Below are positions 41,735 to 50,652 of a stretch of 64,000 bases of DNA, in pieces (within the stretch, counting starts at the first letter, position 1; each line of letters opens with the position of its first letter). A program made the translations under genes and the position numbers. The stretch is from Bacillota bacterium. Its GTDB lineage: Bacteria > Bacillota > Clostridia > Christensenellales > Aristaeellaceae. Under the pieces are notes generated by a model. It saw only the letters and a program-made list of their open reading frames with translations. It had not been told where the DNA came from and did no database searches. Where the stretch lies: contig JAEYOW010000016.1 of assembly GCA_023411375.1 (NCBI GenBank), positions 1 to 64,000 of the forward strand, in the 5' to 3' direction.

Positions 41735-42463
41735 CTAACTTCTTGCGTCCGTATCCTCATGCTCCGCGATGCGAACCATCCGGTAGCCGATGCCGATGTG
41801 CGTTTGAATCAACCGCTGACCTGTGCCGTGCAGCTCGATTTTTTTGCGCAGGGTGGTCATGAATACGCGCAGCGTGGAAATATCGCTCTCCTGCGTGCCG
41901 CCCCAGATTTCGCGGGTGATCATATTGTGCGTCAGCACCTTGCCTACATTATGCGAAAGCAGACACAAAATTTTGTATTCCATGGGGGTCAGGTGGATGT
42001 CGCCGCCGGCTACGCACACGTGGCACGCGTCGAAATCGATCAACAGATCGCCGTTGCGAAACAAACGTCCGCCCACCTCGTCGCTTTGCATATAGCCCAT
42101 GCGCCGTATCGCGGCCCTGAGCCTTGCCAGAAGCTCGTCAACATTAAACGGCTTGGTCAGGTAATCGTCCGCGCCCGCGTCTAGGGCTTTAATCTTGTCC
42201 TGGTCCTCGCTGCGCGCGCTTACAACGATGATGGGCGCGGTCATGGTTTGACGTATTGCCGTGATCACCTGGACGCCATCCATATCGGGAAGGCCCAGGT
42301 CCAGCAAAATAACGTCCGGGCGGTGGGTTTGGGCCTGCATAATGGCGCTCCGGCCGTTTTCGGCAACGATAAACCTGTAATGACTGGTTTCCAGTGTGGT
42401 GGCGATCAGGTTGCGTACAGCCCTGTCGTCCTCCACAACAAGCACGCTGCTATTCCTGGGCAT
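41735..42463 (-). CDS. kdpE: KdpE, OmpR-family response regulator of the K+ uptake operon
   Basis: 242 residues. Receiver domain with VVEDDRAVRN, phosphoacceptor Asp in ILLDLGLPDMDGV and switch Lys in DYLTKPFN; C-terminal winged helix with HLTPMEYKILCLLSHNVGKVL and VFMTTLRKKIELHG. It is phosphorylated by KdpD and activates kdpFABC. The start ATG lies inside the 3' end of kdpD (14-nt overlap) with AAGGAG in front, so the two are translationally coupled. Last gene of the kdpFABCDE unit. Confidence 0.95.
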   Translation of the reverse strand: MPRNSSVLVVEDDRAVRNLIATTLETSHYRFIVAENGRSAIMQAQTHRPDVILLDLGLPDMDGVQVITAIRQTMTAPIIVVSARSEDQDKIKALDAGADDYLTKPFNVDELLARLRAAIRRMGYMQSDEVGGRLFRNGDLLIDFDACHVCVAGGDIHLTPMEYKILCLLSHNVGKVLTHNMITREIWGGTQESDISTLRVFMTTLRKKIELHGTGQRLIQTHIGIGYRMVRIAEHEDTDARS

Positions 42464-45164
42464 CGGGCATCTCTCCTTTTTCCACGTTGAGGTAGAAGGT
42501 AAAAACACAGCCGCGCGGCTGGTTGTCCCTTACGCCGAGCGTACCGCCGTGCGCCTCCACAATCGCCTTGCAAAGCGCCAGCCCCAGGCCGACGCTTCGC
42601 CTTCCGTCGCCGTGTGCGTTATCCGCGGTATAAAACATTTCAAACAGCTGCGCCTTATCCGCGTCCGCGATACCCGGTCCGTCGTCTGCAACCTCAACGC
42701 AAGCGCGGCCGCCCTCACTGTAAGCGCGAAGCGAGATATGCGACCCCTCGGGCGTGTATTTAACCGCGTTGTCCAGCAGATTAACAATGACCTGAACGAT
42801 CAGCTGCGCGTCCATGCGCGCCATCAGGTACTCATCCTCCACCTCAACGGTGAGGTTGTGCTGCGCTGCATGGCGGTTCGTATGCTCAACCGCCTCCTCC
42901 ACCACGTCTAAGAGCATTTCGGGCTGAAGCCTCAGCGCCATCGTGCCGTTTTCGATACGCGTGATGCTCAGCAGGTTTTCCACCAGGTTAATCAGCCACA
43001 TCGAATCGTCGTAAAGCTCTGTACAAAGGCGGAGCCTCTCCCCGGGATTCAAGGCGTCGCCCTGCGTCATCAGAAGGTTGGCGTTGCCGGAAATGCTTGT
43101 CAGCGGCGTGCGCAGATCATGGGAGATCGAGCGCAGCAGGTTGGAGCGCAGCTGTTCCTGCTGCGCTTTAAGCGCGATCTGGTTTTTGGTATCGTTCAGC
43201 CGCAGCCGCTCGACGGCTAGGGCGATAACGTCCAGCAGCGCCAGCAAAAGGTTCTTTTCAAAGGAATCCAGCTGTACGCCGTCGGCCATGGAAACGCCGA
43301 TAACCGCGAAAACGGCGTCCTCGCTGCGCACGGCCAGGTAAAGGTTTTTGGCGCCGGGCAGCGTACCCGTGGTGGCGCCCGCGTGCCTGCGGTTTTTTAA
43401 CACCCAGGCCGCCACCGCGCGCTCATCCGGGATGCCGTAATAGGATGCGTCGTGCGCGTCGCCCGAAGCCTTTGAAAATACCGGCTTGCCCAGCGCGGAC
43501 GCGGCGGGATAGATGATCACGCTGCGGTCCAGCAGCTGCGTCAGATGGTCCGCGGCTCTGGAAAGCAGCTCGGCCTCGCCGTCCGCCCGCTGTAACATCT
43601 GGCTGGTCTGCAAAAGCACCTCCGTACGGTGCGCCTTCATGGCCTCCTGCCGCGCCTGCCGCTTTACGCGACGCGCCAGCCCGCCCGTAACGATGGATAT
43701 GCAAAACATCAGCGCAAAGGTAATGATATAGCCGGGATCGTGCACCATCAGGGTATAGAACGGCTGCGTAAAGAAATAGTTGTACATCAGCACGCTCGCG
43801 ACGGCCATGCACAGGCCGATTAAGCGGTTTGACGTGACGACCGCCGTCAGCAAAATACCCAAAACATAGATCGTTACCACGCATGCCTGATTAAAGCCCA
43901 GATGGTCGCACATTACGCTTAAGCCTGTGGAAAGCGCGAAAATCAGCATGGCCATGCCCAGCGAGCGCAGTGTGACGGGCTCCTTATGCGCCGCGCCGCG
44001 CCAGGGCATGCGGTATCTGCCCGCGCCGCCCGTATCCGGTATGATATAGATATCAATGTCCGGCGCGAGCGGCGAGAGCTGGTCCACAAAGCTCCTGACC
44101 GGCCTTAGCAATGTGCGCTTCGTATTTGTACGGCCCATGACGATTTTGGTCACGCCGCTGATGCGCGCGTACTGGGCGATCTGCGCGGGAACATCATCGC
44201 CGTATACGGTGGCGATGCGCGCGCCAAGCCGCTTGGCCAGGTTCATGTTTTCGCGCAGCCGCAACGAATTTTCACTATCATCTTCCTCCTGTGCCGACGG
44301 AACCACATACAGCGCCGTAAACCGCCCGTGAAAGGCCTCGCACATACGCGCCGCCGTACGGATGACCTTGGCGTTGGAAGGCGCCGCCGACAGGCAGATG
44401 AGCACATGCTCCGCGATGGCGGCGGCTTTTTCGGCTCCGGTAGCGTCCGTCGCGCGGCGGTTAACCCGGTCCGCCGTGCGCCTTAGCGCAATCTCCCGAA
44501 GCGCGACGAGGTTTTCCAACGAGAAAAAGTTGGAAAGAGCGCGCTGTGCCTGCTGCGAGCGGTAGATCTTGCCCTTTTCAAGCCGCCCGATCAACTCCTC
44601 GGGTTCGATATCCACCAGCTCCACCTGATAGGCGTCGTCGAAAACGCGGTCTGGAATCCGTTCGCGCACCAGCACGCCTGTAATGGAGGCGACCAGGTCG
44701 TTCAGGCTCTCCAGATGCTGGACGTTCACCGTCGTGTATACGTCGATACCCGCGCGCAGCAGCTCCTTGACGTCCTGATAGCGCTTCTGGTGGCGCGAGC
44801 CCTCCGCGTTCGTGTGCGCGAGCTCATCCACAAGCATCAGCTGCGGATGGCGGGCAAGCGCGGCGTCTAGGTCAAATTCCCTTAGCTGGACATTTTTATG
44901 CCCGGCAATTCTGGGAGCAATAGCGGCAAGGCCCTCCGCCAGGGCCATCGTTTCGGGCCGGGTATGCGGCTCAATATAGCCAATCACCACGTCGACGCCG
45001 TTTTCCCGCGCGGCATGCGCGGCCTTCAGCATGGCGTATGTCTTACCCACGCCCGCCGCGTAGCCAAAAAAGATCTTCAGCTTTCCCGAGGCGCCGCAGG
45101 CGGTCCGGGCTTCCTCTTTCTCAACCTGTTTGAGCAGCGCGTCGGGATCAGGCCGGTTTTCCAT
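42450..45164 (-). CDS. kdpD: KdpD, turgor/K+-sensing histidine kinase
   Basis: 904 residues with the full KdpD architecture. The N-terminal KdpD domain has Walker A FGYAAGVGKTYAML and Walker B LMLVDELAHTNAEGSRH; a universal-stress-like domain covers about 245-370; four membrane helices of DUF4118 span about 395-500 (ACVVTIYVLGILLTAVVTS, LMYNYFFTQPFYTLMVHDP). A GAF region follows, then HisKA with SISHDLRTPL (phospho-His) and HATPase_c with NLLDNAVKYT and DDGPGIADADKAQLFE. It phosphorylates KdpE. The ATG at 45164 follows AAGGAAGG. It starts 85 nt after kdpC. Confidence 0.96.
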   Translation of the reverse strand: MENRPDPDALLKQVEKEEARTACGASGKLKIFFGYAAGVGKTYAMLKAAHAARENGVDVVIGYIEPHTRPETMALAEGLAAIAPRIAGHKNVQLREFDLDAALARHPQLMLVDELAHTNAEGSRHQKRYQDVKELLRAGIDVYTTVNVQHLESLNDLVASITGVLVRERIPDRVFDDAYQVELVDIEPEELIGRLEKGKIYRSQQAQRALSNFFSLENLVALREIALRRTADRVNRRATDATGAEKAAAIAEHVLICLSAAPSNAKVIRTAARMCEAFHGRFTALYVVPSAQEEDDSENSLRLRENMNLAKRLGARIATVYGDDVPAQIAQYARISGVTKIVMGRTNTKRTLLRPVRSFVDQLSPLAPDIDIYIIPDTGGAGRYRMPWRGAAHKEPVTLRSLGMAMLIFALSTGLSVMCDHLGFNQACVVTIYVLGILLTAVVTSNRLIGLCMAVASVLMYNYFFTQPFYTLMVHDPGYIITFALMFCISIVTGGLARRVKRQARQEAMKAHRTEVLLQTSQMLQRADGEAELLSRAADHLTQLLDRSVIIYPAASALGKPVFSKASGDAHDASYYGIPDERAVAAWVLKNRRHAGATTGTLPGAKNLYLAVRSEDAVFAVIGVSMADGVQLDSFEKNLLLALLDVIALAVERLRLNDTKNQIALKAQQEQLRSNLLRSISHDLRTPLTSISGNANLLMTQGDALNPGERLRLCTELYDDSMWLINLVENLLSITRIENGTMALRLQPEMLLDVVEEAVEHTNRHAAQHNLTVEVEDEYLMARMDAQLIVQVIVNLLDNAVKYTPEGSHISLRAYSEGGRACVEVADDGPGIADADKAQLFEMFYTADNAHGDGRRSVGLGLALCKAIVEAHGGTLGVRDNQPRGCVFTFYLNVEKGEMPDAQE

Positions 45165-45249
45165 CCTTATTGCCTTCCTTTCCCGGAGATTGCGTACATG
45201 ATACCGCAAACGGGCGGCGGAGGGAAGCCCCTTCCGCGCGCGGAGGGTG

Positions 45250-45858
45250 TTATTCGGTTAAGATACCGTCCAGCGCAAGGTTTACCTTGAGCACATTGAC
45301 GGTTGGTTCGCCCAGAATCCCTAGAAAGCGCCCGGTGGTGTAGCGCGATATTATTGCGCGCACTTCCTCCTCTGTTTTGCCGGTATTGGCGGCAATGCGT
45401 CCTACCTGATATTCGGCCGCCGCGGGCGAGATGGCGGGATCCAGCCCGGAGCCAGATATCGTCACCAGATCGGCGGGCACCGGCGCGTCTCCCATTTCGG
45501 GATGCGCGGCGCGGATGACCCGTACGCGTTCGGCATAGACGGCCTCCTGCCCGTCGCCGGCGGGGGATTTGTTGGACGCCCATCCGTAGGCAAGCGGGTT
45601 GCCGTTTTCATCCGCAAATGAGGAAGTGTCCACGTTCATGGGCCGTCCCCAGAGATGATTCATCTGCGTAAATTGCTGGCCGATATGCTCGCTGCCGTAC
45701 ACCACGCCATCCACCTCGATCAACGATCCGTTGGCCTGCCAGGGGAAGATAACCTGCGCGAGGCCGGTTGTAACCAACGGGTAGATAACGCCGCACAGCA
45801 CGGTCATCACCAGCAGAAATACCAGAGCCTTTCCAGAGACCTTCATAATGCTTTTCAT
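45250..45858 (-). CDS. kdpC: K+-transporting ATPase subunit KdpC
   Basis: 202 residues, with one N-terminal membrane helix (LVFLLVMTVLCGVIYPLVTTG) and an external domain with the family's GQQFTQMNHLWGRPMN, SGSGLDPAISPAAAEYQVGRIA and ILGEPTVNVLKVNLALD. It helps assemble KdpA-KdpB and supports ATP binding. GGAGGG lies 8 nt before the ATG; 14 nt after kdpB. Confidence 0.96.
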   Translation of the reverse strand: MKSIMKVSGKALVFLLVMTVLCGVIYPLVTTGLAQVIFPWQANGSLIEVDGVVYGSEHIGQQFTQMNHLWGRPMNVDTSSFADENGNPLAYGWASNKSPAGDGQEAVYAERVRVIRAAHPEMGDAPVPADLVTISGSGLDPAISPAAAEYQVGRIAANTGKTEEEVRAIISRYTTGRFLGILGEPTVNVLKVNLALDGILTE

Positions 45859-45872
45859 TGTAAATTCCCTCC

Positions 45873-47942
45873 TTACGCCACAAGGCGGAGCGCAACCAGC
45901 AACATGTCGATCAGCTTGATGAAGATGAACGGGGCGGCGATACCGCCAAGCCCGTATACCAGCAGGTTGCGGGAAAGCAGCTTGCCCGCGGGGACCTCGC
46001 GGTATTTGACGCCCTTAAGCGCCAGCGGAATCAGCGCGACGATGATCAGCGCGTTGTAAATGACCGCGGACAGGATCGCGCTGTCCGGGCTGTGCAAGCC
46101 CATGATGTTAAGGGCTTGCAGACCGGGAAAGAGCGCGATGAACAGCGCCGGGATAATCGCGAAATACTTCGCCACGTCGTTAGCGATGGAGAAGGTGGTA
46201 AGCGATCCGCGGGTCATCAGAAGCTGCTTGCCAATGCGCACGATGTCGATCAGCTTGGTGGGGGAGGAGTCGAGATCCACCATGTTGCCGGCCTCCTTGG
46301 CCGCCTGCGTGCCGCTGTTCATGGCCACGGCCACGTCGGCCTGCGCCAGCGCGGGCGCGTCGTTGGTGCCGTCTCCCGTCATGGCGACCAGATGCCCCTT
46401 TTGCTGAAAGTCCCGAATCAGGCTGAGCTTACCCTCGGGCGTGGCCTCGGCCAGAAAGTCGTCCACACCGGCCTCGGCGGCGATGGCGGCTGCCGTTAGA
46501 GGGTTGTCGCCGGTAATCATAATGGTTTTGATGCCCATCTTTCGAAGGTCTGCAAACTTTTCCTTCACGCCCTGCTTGATGATATCCTTTAACTCGACTA
46601 CGCCCAGCACGCGGCTGTTCTTTGCCACCACCAGCGGCGTTCCGCCCTTTTGGGCAATGCCGCGCACAAGCCTGTCGCATTCGTCCGGATAAGCCCCGCC
46701 CCGCTCCTTCACATAGGCGCGCACGGCGTCCGCCGCGCCCTTGCGGATTTGAACGCCGCCGTCCAAATCCACGCCGCTCATGCGGGTCTTTGCGGTAAAA
46801 GGCACAAAGGAGGCTTTGATTTCTCCCATGCTGCGTCCGCGCAGGCCGAAATTTTCCTTGGCGAGCACGACGATGGAGCGCCCTTCGGGCGTTTCGTCCG
46901 CCAGGGAGGATAGCTGCGCCGCGTCGGCCAGTTCCCCGGGCGTCGCGCCGCATACCGGGTAAAAACCGGAAGCCTGCCGGTTGCCAAGCGTAATGGTGCC
47001 TGTTTTATCCAGTAAAAGCACGTCCACGTCGCCGGCGGCTTCAATGGCCCGGCCGCTCATGGCCAGCACGTTCGCGCGGTTCAGGCGGCTCATGCCGGCG
47101 ATACCAATGGCGGACAGCAGCGCGCCGATGGTTGTGGGGGCCAGGCAAACCAGCAAAGCGACGAGCGCGGTAACGGAGGTGGGGTTGGGCACGCCGTACT
47201 GCCCGGCGTCAAAGTCCGAAAAGGCGTACAGCGAAACCGTCACCAGCAGAAAGATGACCGTGAGCGCCACCAGCAGAATCTGTAGAGCGATTTCGTTGGG
47301 CGTTTTTTTGCGAGCCGCGCCCTCGACCATGGCGATCATCTTATCCAGAAAGCTTTCGCCGGTATCGCAGGTGACGCGCACCACCAGCCAGTCGGAAAGG
47401 ACGGTGGTGCCGCCTGTAACGGCGCTGCGGTCGCCGCCGCTTTCGCGGATCACGGGCGCGGATTCGCCCGTGATGGCGCTTTCATCCACGGAGGCCGCGC
47501 CCTCGATCACCTCGCCGTCTGCGGGAATCTGTTCGCCCGCCCGTACGATGACGATATCGCCCTTTTTCAGCAGCGCCGAGGCAATGGCGGCGATGCTCTC
47601 CTTTTGATCGGGGGAGGGGATTTTATGCGCCTCCACATCCCGCTTGGCGGCCCGCAGGGAATCCGCCTGCGCTTTACCCCGGCCCTCGGCGATGGCCTCG
47701 GCAAAGTTGGCGAAGAGCACCGTGAACCACAGGATGACCGCGATGGCGAAAATAAAGCCGGGCTGCGCGTCGCTGAGGCCGAATAGGGAAAAAACGAACA
47801 GGAGGGTCGTCAGCGCTGCGGATGCATATACCAGAAACATTACCGGGTTTTTCAACTGCGTTTTGGGCGAAAGCTTGACAAAGGCGTCCTTGACCGCACG
47901 CGCCGCCATGCTTTTGTCCGTTTTGTAGGATTTGTTTTTCAT
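45873..47942 (-). CDS. kdpB: K+-transporting P-type ATPase subunit KdpB
   Basis: 689 residues. Catalytic subunit that hydrolyses ATP to energise K+ import through KdpA. The phosphorylated aspartate is in LLLDKTGTITLGNRQA, the actuator motif is ITGESAPVI, and the hinge motif is MTGDGTNDAPALAQADVA. Membrane segments flank these domains, with the CPT-type ion motif replaced by CLAPTTIGAL as in KdpB. The length is typical. It lies 30 nt after kdpA and 14 nt before kdpC. Confidence 0.97.
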   Translation of the reverse strand: MKNKSYKTDKSMAARAVKDAFVKLSPKTQLKNPVMFLVYASAALTTLLFVFSLFGLSDAQPGFIFAIAVILWFTVLFANFAEAIAEGRGKAQADSLRAAKRDVEAHKIPSPDQKESIAAIASALLKKGDIVIVRAGEQIPADGEVIEGAASVDESAITGESAPVIRESGGDRSAVTGGTTVLSDWLVVRVTCDTGESFLDKMIAMVEGAARKKTPNEIALQILLVALTVIFLLVTVSLYAFSDFDAGQYGVPNPTSVTALVALLVCLAPTTIGALLSAIGIAGMSRLNRANVLAMSGRAIEAAGDVDVLLLDKTGTITLGNRQASGFYPVCGATPGELADAAQLSSLADETPEGRSIVVLAKENFGLRGRSMGEIKASFVPFTAKTRMSGVDLDGGVQIRKGAADAVRAYVKERGGAYPDECDRLVRGIAQKGGTPLVVAKNSRVLGVVELKDIIKQGVKEKFADLRKMGIKTIMITGDNPLTAAAIAAEAGVDDFLAEATPEGKLSLIRDFQQKGHLVAMTGDGTNDAPALAQADVAVAMNSGTQAAKEAGNMVDLDSSPTKLIDIVRIGKQLLMTRGSLTTFSIANDVAKYFAIIPALFIALFPGLQALNIMGLHSPDSAILSAVIYNALIIVALIPLALKGVKYREVPAGKLLSRNLLVYGLGGIAAPFIFIKLIDMLLVALRLVA

Positions 47943-47972
47943 AATACAGTCACCTTTTCCTTTCCAGACTTC

Positions 47973-49703
47973 TTACCCCAGCATCAAAAAGTGTTCCGCG
48001 ATCGGGCCAAGCGCGAGGGAGGGGAAGAAACTCAGCGCGCCGATCAGCAGCACGACGATGATCAACAGAAATACGAACATGCCGTTGGAGGTGGACAGGG
48101 TGCCGGCGCTTACGGCAATCCGTTTCTTTTGCACCATGGAGCCGGCGATGGCCAGCGTGGCAAGCATCGGCACAAAACGGGCGAAAAGCATCACAAGGCC
48201 TATGGAAACGTTGAGAAACGGCGTGTTGGCGTTGAAGCCCGCGAAGGCGGAGCCGTTGTTGCCCGCAGCGGAGGAATAAGCGTACAGCACCTCGGAAAAG
48301 CCATGCGCGCCCGCGTTGTTCAAGCTGGCGGCCGTGGAGGGGACCAGGCAGGCGATACCCGCGCCGATCAGGCAGGCAACGGGGGTCGCCAGGCAAACCA
48401 GCACCGCCATCTTCATCTCCCGCGCCTCGATCTTTTTGCCAAGGTATTCCGGCGTGTGGCCCACCATCAGGCCGGCGATGAACACCGCGAGAATGACGAA
48501 GCCGATCATGCCGTACAGGCCGCAGCCGACGCCGCCGAATACGACCTCGCCCAGCTGCATCAGGAGCAGGGGAATCATCCCGCCCAGCGGGGTGTAGCTG
48601 TCGTGCATGGAATTGACCGAACCGTTGGAGGCCGCGGTGGTGAAGGCGGCCCACGTTACCGAGGCGGGAATGCCGAAGCGCGTCTCCTTGCCCTCCATGT
48701 TGGCGGCGGAGGTCACGTCTCCGCCTTGCGCAAGCTGCGGCGTGCCGTTGTGCTCCGCGAGGGCGCAGCACCCGAGAGCCACGGCGAGCAGTATAAACAT
48801 CGCCAGGAAGATGGCGCGGCCCTGCCTCTGGTCGCGAACCGCCAGCCCAAAGGTGAAGCAGAGCGCGACGGGTATTAACAGCAGCGCCAGCATTTCCCCC
48901 AGGTTGGACAGCGGGGTGGGGTTTTCCAGCGGATGGGCGGAGTTGAGGCCGTTATAGCCGCCGCCGTTGGTGCCAAGCTGTTTGACGGCCACCTGGCTGG
49001 AGGCAGGCCCCATGGGAATATAGCCCCCGGTGATCTCCGACGTTTGGCCGCTTTCAAGCGTGATTTCCAACGGCTCAACGAGCTTGTACTCCACATGCCC
49101 GCTAAAATTCTGAATGACGCCCTGAGAGGTTTGCACCAGCGCAAGCGCCAGAGAAAGCGGAATGAGGATATAGACAACCGTGCGCACCATATCCGTCCAG
49201 AAGGAGCCGACTCCGCGCTCCTTCACCCGGCGCAGGCCGCGTATAAGCGCAAATAGCACCGCGATACCCATAGCGGCCGAAACGAAGTTCTGCACCGTCA
49301 GGCCAAGCATCTGCGTGAAGTAGGATAGCGTGACCTCGCCGGAATACGATTGCCAGTTGGTGTTGGTCATAAAAGAGGAAGCCGTGTTGAAGCCCAGATG
49401 CCAGCTGGCGGCGGGCATGCCTTCGGGGTTAAGCGGCAGCACGTTTTGCAAAAGTTGCATGGCCCATAGCGCCAAAAAGCCGAAAACATTGAACACCACC
49501 GCGCATAAAGCATATTTTTTCCAGCCCATATCCTCGGTTTCGTTTATGCGCATCAGCTTATACAGGCCGTTTTCGCACGGGCGAAGCACGCGGGAGAGGA
49601 AAACCTTTTTACCATCCATGACCTTCGCGATATAACCGCCCAACGGCCCTGCCAGCGCCACAACAACGGCGAGGTAGAATCCGTATTGAAGAATTGCGTT
49701 CAT
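47973..49703 (-). CDS. kdpA: K+-transporting ATPase subunit KdpA
   Basis: 576 residues, the potassium-selective channel-like subunit with about ten membrane helices. The four selectivity-filter loops can be seen: TNTNWQSYSGE, QLGTNGGGYNGLNSAHP, TAASNGSVNSMHDS and GNNGSAFAGFN. The start codon overlaps the stop of kdpF (TAATG). GGAG lies 8 nt upstream inside kdpF. Confidence 0.97.
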   Translation of the reverse strand: MNAILQYGFYLAVVVALAGPLGGYIAKVMDGKKVFLSRVLRPCENGLYKLMRINETEDMGWKKYALCAVVFNVFGFLALWAMQLLQNVLPLNPEGMPAASWHLGFNTASSFMTNTNWQSYSGEVTLSYFTQMLGLTVQNFVSAAMGIAVLFALIRGLRRVKERGVGSFWTDMVRTVVYILIPLSLALALVQTSQGVIQNFSGHVEYKLVEPLEITLESGQTSEITGGYIPMGPASSQVAVKQLGTNGGGYNGLNSAHPLENPTPLSNLGEMLALLLIPVALCFTFGLAVRDQRQGRAIFLAMFILLAVALGCCALAEHNGTPQLAQGGDVTSAANMEGKETRFGIPASVTWAAFTTAASNGSVNSMHDSYTPLGGMIPLLLMQLGEVVFGGVGCGLYGMIGFVILAVFIAGLMVGHTPEYLGKKIEAREMKMAVLVCLATPVACLIGAGIACLVPSTAASLNNAGAHGFSEVLYAYSSAAGNNGSAFAGFNANTPFLNVSIGLVMLFARFVPMLATLAIAGSMVQKKRIAVSAGTLSTSNGMFVFLLIIVVLLIGALSFFPSLALGPIAEHFLMLG

Positions 49704-49792
49704 TACATCTCATCTCCTTTAAACAAAACATAGACCAGATAGACGAACATTGCGAAGGCGGCGATACCGATAGCGCCAATGAGAACCAGCAT
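49703..49792 (-). CDS. kdpF: KdpF, small membrane subunit of the K+-transporting ATPase
   Basis: A 29-residue reading starting MLVLIGAIG and ending LFKGDEM: one membrane helix followed by a short charged tail, as in known KdpF peptides that stabilise the KdpABC complex. GGAAGGA lies 5 nt before the ATG, and the TAA overlaps the kdpA ATG by two bases. Position, size, hydrophobicity and coupling to kdpA all fit KdpF. It is the first gene of the operon. Confidence 0.88.
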   Translation of the reverse strand: MLVLIGAIGIAAFAMFVYLVYVLFKGDEM

Positions 49793-49867
49793 TTCATTCC
49801 TTCCTTTCTTCGCGCGTTTCCACGCGGGCGGAGGAGAGGGGCGTCTTTGACTCCCCCCTCGCGCTCT

Positions 49868-49932
49868 ATCTTAACAGCGTTTATGTGAGCGTGGTGTGAG
49901 AGAACGCCGCCGTGTGTGAGAATCGTGTGAGA
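49868..49932 (-). promoter_or_regulatory. kdpF promoter with response-regulator direct-repeat array
   Basis: Minus-strand TCTCACAC units: 49932-49925, 49921-49914, 49901-49894, and a 6/8 match at 49890-49883. The start-to-start steps are 11, 20 and 11 bp, i.e. whole helical turns. A -10-like TAAGAT (49873-49868) lies 9 nt after the last unit, so the array takes the place of a -35 element. This is the arrangement expected for activation by an OmpR-family dimer such as KdpE. Confidence 0.75.
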
Positions 49933-49957
49933 AAAGGGGACAGGCTTATCCCCTTTT
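49932..49957. repeat. REP-like palindrome between the divergent kdp promoters
   Basis: Perfect 9-bp arms AAAAGGGGA and TCCCCTTTT around an 8-nt loop, containing GGGGACAGGC. Palindromes with this core are common dispersed elements in bacterial genomes and are often linked to RAYT transposases. No RAYT gene is in the window. The region 49958-50045 has TACAAT-like hexamers facing both ways (49978-49973 minus, 50015-50020 plus) but no convincing -35. Confidence 0.5.
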
Positions 49958-50045
49958 CCCAGCACGGATGGGATTGTAGCAAAAAAAGCATAAACGTGCG
50001 TTTAAGGAATCCCTTACAATATAAAGAGCGCGTTAATGTGGCGGC

Positions 50046-50111
50046 TGTCACAGCATTCTCACACGCTCCCGCCTACCTCTCACACCGTTCTCACGCAGGG
50101 CGTGCTATGCT
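50046..50111 (+). promoter_or_regulatory. Mirror-image promoter array facing the TPR/second KdpDE genes
   Basis: Plus-strand TCTCACAC units at 50057-50064, 50078-50085 and 50089-50096 (last one TCTCACGC), with a weaker TGTCACAG at 50046-50053. The steps are 11, 21 and 11 bp. TATGCT (50106-50111) follows the last unit by 9 nt, exactly as on the kdpF side. The start of the TPR gene is 46 nt downstream. Confidence 0.75.
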
Positions 50112-50156
50112 GATGGTGCGAAAGGGACGATCCCTTTGCAAGGAGTGTGTATAGGG

Positions 50157-50561
50157 ATGAAAAGGGATATGAGGGAGACGAGGAATCAGGAAAATCAGGC
50201 GCTTATGGCGCTTTGCCAGCGCTTTCGGGAGCGGTTTCGCATGCGCCGTTACGAGGATTGCGAGAAAGCGGCGCTGGCCGCTATGGCCGAACACCCGCAT
50301 GCGGCGCAGCCGCATAACCTGTTGGGAGTGCTGATGGAGGAAAAGGGCGATCACATGACGGCGATGCGCCACTTCCGCGCGGCCTGGGCGCTTGACCCAA
50401 CTTACCTTCCGGCGCGCTACAACATGGAGCTGACGGGCGATTTCTTTTCGCACGGCCCATGCGCTATTGACGAGGACGATTGCCCGCGGCCGTCCAGGCA
50501 GCCCAGATACAAGGTAGAGTATGACGACCGCGGCGTCGGCCATGTTGTTGGAAATAAATAA
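50157..50561 (+). CDS. Small tetratricopeptide-repeat protein
   Basis: 134 residues. The centre (about 20-85) reads as two TPR units: RRYEDCEKAALAAMAEHPHA, then QPHNLLGVLMEEKGDHMTAM followed by RHFRAAWALDPTYLPARYNM. The C-terminus is acidic then basic without recognisable motif. There is no signal peptide. AAGGAG lies 11 nt before the ATG. The gene is expressed from the promoter array shared with kdp and precedes a KdpD-like kinase, so a cytoplasmic scaffold or modulator of K+/turgor signalling is a reasonable guess but no more. Confidence 0.78.
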   Translation: MKRDMRETRNQENQALMALCQRFRERFRMRRYEDCEKAALAAMAEHPHAAQPHNLLGVLMEEKGDHMTAMRHFRAAWALDPTYLPARYNMELTGDFFSHGPCAIDEDDCPRPSRQPRYKVEYDDRGVGHVVGNK

Positions 50562-50601
50562 ATGCATTCTTGCACAGAAATGGACGGCATGCGGAATAGG
50601 C

Positions 50602-50630
50602 TTGCCGCCCGGCGCCTGCGCGGGTATAAT
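50602..50630 (+). promoter_or_regulatory. Internal promoter before the second KdpD-like kinase
   Basis: TTGCCG (50602-50607), 17-nt spacer, TATAAT (50625-50630), 23 nt before the kinase ATG. It would give basal kinase and regulator levels independent of the repeat array. Confidence 0.65.
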
Positions 50631-50652
50631 AAGCGGGCGGGGAGGCGTAAAG

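Noticed and set aside
49793..50156. Possible c-di-AMP (ydaO-type) riboswitch before kdp
   Set aside because: No recognisable conserved ydaO core; the leader is too short and is explained by the repeat arrays and -10 elements.
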